6,819 nucleotides of DNA from an uncultured Clostridia bacterium. GTDB taxonomy: Bacteria > Bacillota > Clostridia > Peptostreptococcales > Anaerovoracaceae. Positions 1-5,976 of the stretch are shown one piece after another (the first letter of the stretch is position 1; each line of letters begins with the position of its first letter). Position numbers and translations under genes: made by a program. Where the stretch lies: the NCBI GenBank assembly GCA_934247125.1, contig CAKQIZ010000087.1, positions 1 through 6,819 on the forward strand. The letters are read 5' to 3'. Below the pieces are notes generated by a model. It saw only the letters and a list, made by a program, of their open reading frames with translations. It was not told where the DNA came from and did not search any database.

Positions 1-740
1 GCAAATTCCATATAAGCTATCGCTCCTGATGATTTAGGGTCATACTGTATTACAGGCATACCATAGCTTGGCGCTTCCGCCAGCCTTACATTTCTCGGTA
101 TCACTGTAGTATATACCTTTTCTCTGAAGTATTTCTTGACCTCTTCAACCACCTGGACCGAAAGATTCGTACGTCCGTCAAACATACTCAGTATAACACC
201 CTGGATCTCGAGCTCCGGATTCATATTCCTCTTTACGATATCGATAGTACTCATCAGCTGACTGACACCTTCGAGCGCATAAAACTCGCACTGGATCGGT
301 ATAAGTACTGAATCGACAGCTGTAAGCGAATTTATCGTCAGTATTCCGAGCGAAGGCGGACAGTCTATAAATATGTAATCATATTTTGGCTTCAGTATAT
401 CTATTGCCCTTTTCAGCCTCTTTTCACGGCCTGCCAGCTCTATAAGTTCGACTTCCGCACCTGCCAGCTGCACGCTTGCAGGCATTATGTCGAGATTTTC
501 GATCCCTGTCGGCAGTATAGCCTCTTCAGGATGGTATTCATCTTCGATAAGGATCTCATGTGTAGTGATTTCAAGGTCTTTCTTTGAAATTCCCACTCCA
601 CTTGTCGTATTTCCCTGCGGATCTATGTCCAGTATAAGAACACGTTTACCTTTTATAGCCAGGCATGCTGCCAGATTTATATTAGTAGTAGTCTTTCCGA
701 CTCCTCCTTTTTGATTAAATATAGCTATAGCTTTACCCAA
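1..740 (-). CDS. parA: Chromosome-partitioning ATPase ParA/Soj, 3' end cut off by the window edge
   Basis: This is a deviant Walker-type ATPase of the chromosomal ParA/Soj family. In this family ATP-bound dimers bind DNA non-specifically, and ParB at parS stimulates hydrolysis, which drives origin segregation; in Bacillus the protein also modulates DnaA. Seen here: 246 complete codons. The deviant Walker A motif QKGGVGKTTT spans residues 10-19 (signature Lys11, P-loop Lys16). The switch segment LDIDPQGN has Asp40, and FIDCPPSLG and the DNA-binding-side motif VIPRNVRLAEAPS follow. Compared from memory with the roughly 253-residue B. subtilis Soj, only about 7-10 C-terminal residues are missing. 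The start is TTG at 740, with AGGAGG at 747-752 and a 6-nt spacer. The ATG at 758-760 is out of frame. The gene lies downstream of noc and parS; a second parB would be expected just beyond the window. Identification is very secure. Confidence 0.97.
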   Translation of the reverse strand, partial: MGKAIAIFNQKGGVGKTTTNINLAACLAIKGKRVLILDIDPQGNTTSGVGISKKDLEITTHEILIEDEYHPEEAILPTGIENLDIMPASVQLAGAEVELIELAGREKRLKRAIDILKPKYDYIFIDCPPSLGILTINSLTAVDSVLIPIQCEFYALEGVSQLMSTIDIVKRNMNPELEIQGVILSMFDGRTNLSVQVVEEVKKYFREKVYTTVIPRNVRLAEAPSYGMPVIQYDPKSSGAIAYMEF

Positions 741-780
741 TTTATTCCTCCTTGATACATTTTGTATATCTGCTTTACAT

Positions 781-809
781 ATTATATAACATAGATTTTG
801 TTTTTACTA
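781..809 (-). promoter_or_regulatory. Candidate sigma-A-type promoter for parA
   Basis: Read on the minus strand, a perfect TATAAT lies at 781-786, with a poor -35 match (TAGTAA, 804-809) 17 bp upstream. The predicted start is near 774, giving a leader of about 34 nt that includes the AGGAGG site at 747-752. The surrounding DNA is very AT-rich, so a chance match to the -10 is possible. The position is sensible: it lies between the terminator-like hairpins downstream of noc and the parA start. The parS site lies about 30 bp upstream of the -35. Confidence 0.4.
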
Positions 810-839
810 TAACTTTTGGATTTCTTCACACAAAAAAAA

Positions 840-855
840 TGTTTCACGTGAAACA
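840..855. promoter_or_regulatory. parS: parS centromere site (perfect palindrome)
   Basis: The 16-mer TGTTTCACGTGAAACA is an exact copy of the bacterial chromosomal parS consensus bound by ParB/Spo0J. It nucleates ParB loading, CTP-dependent clamp sliding and SMC recruitment. It lies in the noc-parA intergenic region, where an origin-proximal parS is expected. The symmetry extends by five A:T pairs on each side, making a 26-bp perfect palindrome at 835-860. Read on the minus strand the palindrome is continued by T residues, so it also resembles an intrinsic terminator. I saw no other full parS copy in the window. Confidence 0.95.
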
Positions 856-867
856 TTTTTGTGTTTA

Positions 868-910
868 GAAAAATCTGCACACTGCACTTATCAATGCAGC
901 GACAGATTTT
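868..910 (-). terminator. Probable weak intrinsic terminator downstream of noc
   Basis: On the minus strand, AAAATCTG (903-910) pairs with CAGATTTT (870-877). An inner CTGCA/TGCAG pair (895-899 with 882-886) is separated from it by small internal bulges, and an 8-nt loop caps it. The 3' arm runs into a short T tract (TTTTTC). The hairpin begins about 55 bp after the noc stop. The interrupted stem and short U tract make it weaker than the rsmG terminator. It could also be a processing or protein-binding structure. Confidence 0.42.
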
Positions 911-920
911 CCACAGTTGC

Positions 921-945
921 GTAAATATTATCATTCAATATTTAC
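921..945. repeat. Perfect 9-bp AT-rich inverted repeat just after noc
   Basis: GTAAATATT (921-929) and AATATTTAC (937-945) are exact reverse complements with a 7-bp spacer. The right edge is 19 bp past the noc stop codon. There is no T tract, and only one G:C pair closes each arm, so it is a poor terminator. It could be an operator-like site or an mRNA 3' end hairpin. Its function is unknown; the repeat itself is read directly from the sequence. Confidence 0.55.
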
Positions 946-964
946 AATATACATAAAGGAGGTA

Positions 965-1762
965 TTATCCGACCATTCCCTGTATTTCTTTTGGTATCAT
1001 TATCGTTATCCGCAGGTCGTTTCCCATGTCTTCCTGCACGAACGTCGCACCTTTTTCGTCAAGCTCCATATCATTAAATGCTCTTTTCAGCGTATTGATG
1101 TAAAGTTTATAGCTGATATGGCATATCTTGTTTCGTTCGCGCTCCCGGCTTTCCTGCTGCGCTATATAATCATCGACCAGTTTTTCAGTCTGCTTGACGT
1201 TGAATCCATGCTTCAGCACTTTTCCTATCACTACTCTCCTCATCTGATCATCTTCGATCTTGAGCAAAGCTCTGGCGTGCCGCTCAGTCAGCTTGTTTTC
1301 AACAAGTATGTCCTGTATATCCTTTGGCAGCGACAGCAGTCGTATCTTATTGGAAATAGTAGACTGATTCTTGCCGAGTTTTTCGGAAAGCGCAAGCTGG
1401 CTCATCCCATATTTTTCCATGATATTCTTGTACGCTTTCGCTTCTTCTATGTATCCCAGATTCTCACGCTGTATGTTCTCGACAAGCGCTATGAGGCTGA
1501 CCTCTTCATCGCTTGCCTCCTTTATAACAGCCGGCACTCTGTCAAGTCCGGCCATCATCGCTGCTCTCAGCCTTCGCTCCCCTGCTATCAGCAGATAATC
1601 TCCATTGACTTCTCTCTTTAATATCAAAGGCTGCAGGACTCCGAATTCCTTTATCGAATCCCTCAGTTCTATCAGCTGTTCTTCAGCAAAATTCTTTCGA
1701 GGCTGCTCCGAATTCGCTTTTATGAGTTCCACCGGCACTTCCATCGTCTTTTTTATAAACAT
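965..1762 (-). CDS. noc: Noc-type ParB-family protein (nucleoid occlusion or ParB paralogue)
   Basis: This is a ParB/Noc-family CTPase of 265 residues. Noc binds its own sites (NBS) around the chromosome and, attached to the membrane, prevents division over the nucleoid; ParB binds parS. Seen here: the N-terminal CTP-binding domain has GERRLRA (61-67) and ENIQRE (95-100). A helix-turn-helix follows at about 121-142, with GKNQSTISNKIRLL, then LTERHARALL (158-167) and NVKQTE (188-193). These segments match B. subtilis Noc far better than Spo0J. The N-terminus starts directly at the core (MFIKKTMEVPVELI), so the roughly 27-residue leader of B. subtilis Noc, which carries its membrane-binding helix, is absent. 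An in-frame TAG at 1784-1786 with no start codon after it rules out a longer form. AGGAGG lies at 1774-1779 with an 11-nt spacer. The position between rsmG and parA is the usual place for noc. Family is certain; Noc versus ParB function is an inference. Confidence 0.88.
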   Translation of the reverse strand: MFIKKTMEVPVELIKANSEQPRKNFAEEQLIELRDSIKEFGVLQPLILKREVNGDYLLIAGERRLRAAMMAGLDRVPAVIKEASDEEVSLIALVENIQRENLGYIEEAKAYKNIMEKYGMSQLALSEKLGKNQSTISNKIRLLSLPKDIQDILVENKLTERHARALLKIEDDQMRRVVIGKVLKHGFNVKQTEKLVDDYIAQQESRERERNKICHISYKLYINTLKRAFNDMELDEKGATFVQEDMGNDLRITIMIPKEIQGMVG

Positions 1763-1785
1763 ATCTCTGCCCCCCTCCTGTAACT

Positions 1786-1813
1786 ATGTTAACAGCTTGT
1801 CCGAGCAGGTAAA
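1786..1813 (-). promoter_or_regulatory. Weak candidate promoter for noc
   Basis: Between the rsmG terminator and noc, the minus strand carries TTTACC (1808-1813) and TAACAT (1786-1791), with a 16-bp spacer. Each box matches the sigma-A consensus at four of six positions. The leader would be about 17 nt and would contain the AGGAGG site at 1774-1779. The main support is positional: the strong terminator upstream implies that noc needs its own promoter. Read-through from rsmG is the alternative. Confidence 0.27.
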
Positions 1814-1824
1814 AGCATTTTCAT

Positions 1825-1866
1825 AAAACAAAAAGAGCCGATATCCGCTATTTGATCGGCTCTTTT
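1825..1866 (-). terminator. Strong Rho-independent terminator of the mnmG-rsmG unit
   Basis: On the minus strand a perfect 12-bp stem, AAAAGAGCCGAT (1855-1866) with ATCGGCTCTTTT (1831-1842), encloses a 12-nt loop. The T-rich run TTTTTGTTTT follows. The 5' arm is inside the rsmG reading frame, encoding the last residues (KEPIK), and the TAG stop codon lies in the loop. Ribosomes finishing rsmG would therefore cover the 5' arm. Confidence 0.88.
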
Positions 1867-2576
1867 GACGGAGTCCCCGCTTTTCGCGGGAATTTCGACA
1901 TCGTATTTTTTTCTTTTGAAATAACTATTATCCTGTGATCAAAGTCAAGCCCGTCTGCCGACGGTGACTCGATACGATCGATGCGGCCGCCCAGCGCCCT
2001 GACTGCATTCTCTGCTTCTGCCAGCTCTCTGTCACAGTCAGGTCCCTTGTATGCCATGAAATATCCGCCGACCTTTACGAAAGGCAGGCAGTATTCCGAC
2101 AGAGTGCTCATGTTGGCGACCGCCCTGGAAACACACAGATCGAACGATTCACGCATTTCCTTTCTTCTCGCAAGCTCCTCTGCCCTTCCGTGAACAGCTC
2201 TGACATTCGCTATCCCGAGCTTTGCACAGAGATCATTGATTATCCTGATACGCTTGTTCAGCGAATCGATAAGAACGAACTCCTTTTCCGGAAAAACGAT
2301 CGCCAGCGGTACACCCGGAAATCCGCCACCGGTCCCCACATCTATGACAGACTGCGCGCTCCGGAACTCAGGATGACCCGCACACAGCAGCGAATCCGCA
2401 TAGTGCTTCCTGATAAATTCCGTCCTGTCCGTTATAGCCGTCAGGTTTATATGCTGATTCAGCTCCAGTATCTCGTCCATATATCTCTCGAGTTTCTGCA
2501 CACGCTGCGCGATCCCGGCCTCATCAAGACCGGTGATCAGCGTATCGAATATGTCTCTGATTTCATTAATGCTCAT
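1848..2576 (-). CDS. rsmG: 16S rRNA (guanine-N7)-methyltransferase RsmG (GidB)
   Basis: This enzyme uses S-adenosylmethionine to make m7G in the 530 loop of 16S rRNA (G527 in E. coli numbering). In other bacteria, loss of it gives low-level streptomycin resistance. The 242-residue protein has the usual family length. Seen here: the SAM-binding motif [10 protein letters not shown] (79-88), acidic Asp104 in [15 protein letters not shown] (130-136), SRAVANM (150-156) and the [13 protein letters not shown] strand region. The conserved C-terminal tail is [14 protein letters not shown]. The ATG start overlaps the end of mnmG by 11 bp (ATGAGCATTAA). The only Shine-Dalgarno-like sequence is a weak AAGGAAA inside mnmG, which suggests translational coupling. 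An intrinsic terminator begins in its last codons. Identification is secure. Confidence 0.98.
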   Translation of the reverse strand: MSINEIRDIFDTLITGLDEAGIAQRVQKLERYMDEILELNQHINLTAITDRTEFIRKHYADSLLCAGHPEFRSAQSVIDVGTGGGFPGVPLAIVFPEKEFVLIDSLNKRIRIINDLCAKLGIANVRAVHGRAEELARRKEMRESFDLCVSRAVANMSTLSEYCLPFVKVGGYFMAYKGPDCDRELAEAENAVRALGGRIDRIESPSADGLDFDHRIIVISKEKNTMSKFPRKAGTPSKEPIK

Positions 2577-4458
2577 TTTTGCCGTTTTTCCTTCTCATCT
2601 TTTCCATGTAAATAAGCAGCACGTTTATATCTGCAGGCGATACTCCGGATATCCTGGAGGCCTGCCCTACCGACAGCGGTCTGAAATCGTTCAGCTTCTG
2701 ACGCGCTTCGATCCTCAGTCCGTCTATCTGATCATAGTTTATATCCACAGGCAGCTTCTTGTTCTCAAGCCGTTTGAACTTCTCTATCCTCTGCTGCTGC
2801 TTCTGGATGTATCCCTCATACTTTATCTGCACTTCCATCATGTTTTTCTGATGGCTGGAAAGCGCAGGCCGTTCGTCATCTATCACAGCAGTATCATCGT
2901 ACTTTATCTCAGGTCTTCGCAAAAGCTCAAACAGCGATACGGCACTCTTCAGCGGAGTGCTTCCTTTGCTCTCAAGAAAAGCGTTCACATCTTCCGGCTT
3001 GACTGTCTTTTTCCTGAGTCGTTCCGTCTCCTGTTCGACGATTTCTTTCTTATGTAAAAACTTATCATATCTGTCTTTTTTTACTAATCCAGCCTCATAT
3101 CCGCGGTCCGTCAAACGCAGATCTGCATTGTCTTGCCTCAGAACCAGCCTATATTCCGCTCTGCTGGTCATAATCCTGTAAGGTTCATTAGTACCTTTAG
3201 TCACGAGATCGTCGATGAGAACGCCAATATAAGCCTCGCTTCTATCGAGCACGAACGGATCTTTTTCCTTTATTTTACAAACTACATTGATCCCTGCCAT
3301 CAGCCCCTGAGCAGCAGCTTCTTCATAGCCGGAGCTTCCGTTGAACTGTCCCGCACAGAAGAGATTCTCTATGTGTTTGTTCTCCAGCGATACTTTCAGA
3401 TCGAGTGGATCTATGCAGTCGTACTCGATGGCATATGCCGGTCTTACTATCTCAAGATTCTCAAGTCCCGGTATCGTTTTGTAAAACTGCAGCTGTACAT
3501 CTTCCGGGAGGCTCGATGACATTCCCTGTATATACATTTCTTCAGTATAGAGGCCTTCCGGCTCGACGAAAAGCTGATGCCTTTCCTTGTCAGAAAATCT
3601 GTTGACCTTGTCTTCTATCGAAGGACAGTATCTCGGACCCACTCCTTCTATCTGTCCGCCGAACAGCGCCGACCTGTGGAAGTTGGCTCTGATCACATCA
3701 TGCGTCTGCTGATTCGTATATGTGAGCCAGCAGTTTACCTGATCCTTTTGAAGATCATCATTCATGAATGAAAACGGTACTATTTTCTCATCGCCGTACT
3801 GCGGCGTCATCTTGTCAAAATCCAGACTCTTTGCAAGAGCTCTTGCAGGCGTACCCGTCTTGAATCTTCTCATCGGCAGTCCGTATTCCCTGAGTCTTGC
3901 AGCCAGCTCCATAGATGGAGCCAGACCATTCGGTCCGCTGTCGTATGCGCTGTCTCCTATGAATATCTTTCCGGCAAGGAACGTTCCCGTAGCGAGAATG
4001 ACAGCCTTTGCCCTGTAGCACGAACCTGTCTTCAGCACGACTCCGCAAGCCTTTCCATCCTCAACGATCAGATCGATCACTTCTCCCTGCTTGAGATGAA
4101 GATTTTCTTCTTTCTCTATAGTCTTTTTCATCTCGATATGATATTCATTCTTATCAGCCTGCGCTCTCAGCGAATGCACCGCCGGGCCTTTCGCAGTATT
4201 GAGCATCCTGCTCTGTATAAAAGTCTTATCGATATTTATTCCCATCTCTCCGCCAAGTGCGTCGATCTCTCTTACAAGGTGACCTTTGCCCGTGCCGCCT
4301 ATAGACGGATTGCATGCCATCATTGCAACAGCTTCAAGATTTATGGAAAGCATCAGCGTTTTCTCTCCCATCCTGGCAGCAGCAAGTCCGGCTTCGCAGC
4401 CTGCATGGCCGGCGCCGACAACGATCACATCATATGTTCCCATCAAAAATTTTTCCAT
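2566..4458 (-). CDS. mnmG: tRNA uridine-5-carboxymethylaminomethyl modification enzyme MnmG (GidA)
   Basis: This FAD enzyme works with MnmE to install the cmnm5/nm5 group at U34 of tRNAs that read split codon boxes, using methylenetetrahydrofolate, glycine or ammonium, and NADH. At 630 residues it is the normal long form. Seen here: the dinucleotide-binding motif [10 protein letters not shown] (14-23), [19 protein letters not shown] (48-66) with conserved Cys49, and [11 protein letters not shown] (274-284) with conserved Cys278. [10 protein letters not shown] (155-164) and TSRAEYRL are also present. The C-terminal helical region ([17 protein letters not shown]) is the part that contacts MnmE in the family. 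The start is ATG at 4458. The upstream GGAGG (4472-4476) is an unusually distant 13 nt away, but no better in-frame start exists. The gene follows mnmE by 89 bp and overlaps rsmG. Identification is secure. Confidence 0.98.
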   Translation of the reverse strand: MEKFLMGTYDVIVVGAGHAGCEAGLAAARMGEKTLMLSINLEAVAMMACNPSIGGTGKGHLVREIDALGGEMGINIDKTFIQSRMLNTAKGPAVHSLRAQADKNEYHIEMKKTIEKEENLHLKQGEVIDLIVEDGKACGVVLKTGSCYRAKAVILATGTFLAGKIFIGDSAYDSGPNGLAPSMELAARLREYGLPMRRFKTGTPARALAKSLDFDKMTPQYGDEKIVPFSFMNDDLQKDQVNCWLTYTNQQTHDVIRANFHRSALFGGQIEGVGPRYCPSIEDKVNRFSDKERHQLFVEPEGLYTEEMYIQGMSSSLPEDVQLQFYKTIPGLENLEIVRPAYAIEYDCIDPLDLKVSLENKHIENLFCAGQFNGSSGYEEAAAQGLMAGINVVCKIKEKDPFVLDRSEAYIGVLIDDLVTKGTNEPYRIMTSRAEYRLVLRQDNADLRLTDRGYEAGLVKKDRYDKFLHKKEIVEQETERLRKKTVKPEDVNAFLESKGSTPLKSAVSLFELLRRPEIKYDDTAVIDDERPALSSHQKNMMEVQIKYEGYIQKQQQRIEKFKRLENKKLPVDINYDQIDGLRIEARQKLNDFRPLSVGQASRISGVSPADINVLLIYMEKMRRKNGKNEH

Positions 4459-4547
4459 TATATAATATATGCCTCCATATTTTTATCGTAAAAGCGATGC
4501 TTTTTTTATTTAAAGCCGCACTGCATAACTAATACCGGCTTACTGCA

Positions 4548-5921
4548 CTACTTTCCAAGACAGAACCTGGCAAAAACTTCATTGATTATATCATCTGATA
4601 CGGTTTCGCCTGTTATCTCACCCAGAAGTTCATATGCATTCCTCACGTCTACCTCGATAAAATCGAGTGCTTCTCTCGCAAGCGTCATATCCATGGCATC
4701 GCGCAGAGAATCTCTGCTCTGCTGAAGCAGTTCTATATGTCTCACATTGTTTACCATCGTACTGTCATGCTGCGACAGTTCTCCGCCGTAAACGAGTTTT
4801 TCTATATGGTTCTCTATTTCCTCTATTCCTTCATTTTTTATAAGCGATGTTTCTATTATCACAGGATCATCTATGAGCTCTCTGACATCATCATTAGTGA
4901 AACCTCTCTCAAGATCGTTTTTATTTATCAGTACTACTGAATTCCTGCCGTCAAGATATGCGGCGATTTTTCTGTCTTCATCTGAAACAGCACTGCTGCC
5001 GTCCATTATAAAGATTATAAAATCGGCTTCATTGAATGCTGCCTTCGAACGTTCGATGCCAAGTCTCTCCACTTCATCTGATGTTTCTCTGATACCTGCA
5101 GTATCTACGAGATAGACCGGTATGTTCCTGATGCTTATCGCTTCTTCGATAGTATCTCTCGTAGTTCCCGGGATCTCAGTAACTATCGCACGTGTTTCCC
5201 TTAGAAGAGAATTCATCAGAGAAGACTTGCCGACGTTCGGTTTTCCGACGATAGCCACCCTTATCCCCTCTCTTATCATGCGTCCGGTATCAGCTGTAGA
5301 TAGCAGTTTTTCAATCATTTCGCCTATAAGCAATATATTTTCTTCTATCTTGTCATATGTCAGCTCTTCGATGTCCTCATCAGGATAATCTATATTGACA
5401 GTTATATCCACGAGCAGATCCAGCAGCTTCTGACGTATCTCCGTCACTCTGAGTGAAAGAGCTCCTTCAAGCTGCGACATCGCAACATCGAAACTTCTGT
5501 CTGTTTTAGCCTTTATTATATCTATGACAGCTTCTGCCTGAGAAAGATCGAGGCGCCCGTTCAAAAAAGCACGCTTTGTGAATTCACCGGGCTCTGCGAG
5601 ACGTGCACCTTTGCGAAGAACAAGCGCAAGGGTTTTCCTGAGTGAAACCATACTTCCGTGGCAGTTTATCTCTACAACGTCCTCTGCTGTATATGTCTTT
5701 GGTCCCTTCATGTAAACTGCAAGCACTTCATCGATGATCTGCTCGTTTTCCCTGTCTACTATACGTCCGTAAGTCATACGGCGATTGACGATCTGAGAAG
5801 TCTCTCCTGCAAACCCAAAAACATCTTCGAGTATGCTCAGCGCTTTTTCACCGCTTATCCTTATTATACCTATTCCGCCTTCTCCGTAAGCAGTCGCAAC
5901 TGCAGCAATAGTATCTTCCAT
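4548..5921 (-). CDS. mnmE: tRNA modification GTPase MnmE (TrmE)
   Basis: This K+-dependent, dimerisation-activated GTPase is the partner of MnmG in U34 modification of tRNA. The 457 residues match the family length. Seen here: an N-terminal tetrahydrofolate-binding domain (about 1-118, with GEGGIGIIRISG and NCHGS) and a helical domain entered at RAFLNGRLDLSQAEAV (117-132). The inserted G domain has G1 GKPNVGKS (226-233), G2/K-loop GTTRD (252-256), G3 DTAG (273-276) and G4 NKND (333-336). G5 is less typical, near ETSLIKNEG (357-365). The C-terminus is FCLGK, so the catalytic Cys454 is kept while the common CIGK reads CLGK. GGAG (5928-5931) lies 6 nt before the ATG. It lies 55 bp downstream of jag and is probably partly transcribed with it. 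Identification is secure. Confidence 0.98.
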   Translation of the reverse strand: MEDTIAAVATAYGEGGIGIIRISGEKALSILEDVFGFAGETSQIVNRRMTYGRIVDRENEQIIDEVLAVYMKGPKTYTAEDVVEINCHGSMVSLRKTLALVLRKGARLAEPGEFTKRAFLNGRLDLSQAEAVIDIIKAKTDRSFDVAMSQLEGALSLRVTEIRQKLLDLLVDITVNIDYPDEDIEELTYDKIEENILLIGEMIEKLLSTADTGRMIREGIRVAIVGKPNVGKSSLMNSLLRETRAIVTEIPGTTRDTIEEAISIRNIPVYLVDTAGIRETSDEVERLGIERSKAAFNEADFIIFIMDGSSAVSDEDRKIAAYLDGRNSVVLINKNDLERGFTNDDVRELIDDPVIIETSLIKNEGIEEIENHIEKLVYGGELSQHDSTMVNNVRHIELLQQSRDSLRDAMDMTLAREALDFIEVDVRNAYELLGEITGETVSDDIINEVFARFCLGK

Positions 5922-5942
5922 CGTTTTCTCCGTAAAATCATA

Positions 5943-5969
5943 AGAGCCCGCAAAAAAATTGCGGACTCT
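5943..5969 (-). other. RNA hairpin in the jag-mnmE intergenic gap
   Basis: An 11-bp stem pairs 5959-5969 with 5943-5953 around a 5-nt U-rich loop, starting 7 nt after the jag stop. In the minus-strand RNA all pairs form, including one G-U wobble (positions 5947/5965). In plus-strand RNA the same position would be a C-A mismatch, so the structure fits a transcript of the jag-mnmE strand. The sequence after the stem (TTATGATTTTACGG) is not a continuous T tract. It may be a partial terminator, an attenuator or an RNA-processing/3'-end stabilising element. It ends about 20 nt before the mnmE start. Confidence 0.55.
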
Positions 5970-5976
5970 CTTTTAG

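Noticed and set aside
487..714. Plus-strand open frame opposite parA
   Set aside because: It is the shadow of the conserved Walker A region of parA. The same holds for the other plus-strand frames opposite mnmG, mnmE, rsmG and jag.
917..1621. Plus-strand open frame of 234 codons opposite noc
   Set aside because: It is antisense to a secure noc gene, shows no recognisable domain and has an atypical composition. The AAAGGAGG-like sequence at 955-962 lies inside this frame, so it does not serve its start.
1893..1900. Spo0A-box-like TGTCGAAA on the minus strand
   Set aside because: It lies inside the rsmG coding sequence, far from any promoter, and is short enough to occur by chance.
4457..4462. 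Perfect TATAAT on the minus strand overlapping the mnmG start codon
   Set aside because: A promoter here would start transcription inside the gene, downstream of the initiation codon and the GGAGG site. It is most likely a by-product of the AT-rich leader.
4490..4504. AAAAGC-GAT-GCTTTT hairpin followed by a T7 run on the plus strand in the mnmE-mnmG gap
   Set aside because: It has only two G:C pairs and a 3-nt loop, and no plus-strand gene lies upstream to terminate. On the minus strand it lacks a U tract, so it is probably chance in AT-rich DNA.
4513..4541. AAGCCG/CGGCTT inverted repeat after the mnmE stop
   Set aside because: The stem is only 6 bp with a 17-nt loop and is followed by an A-rich run on the coding strand. 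It is not a convincing terminator, so mnmE-mnmG read-through is the simpler view.
4897..4903. GTGAAAC half-sites of parS inside mnmE (also 5642-5648)
   Set aside because: They are single half-sites with no opposing arm, within coding sequence. A 7-mer is expected by chance at this length.
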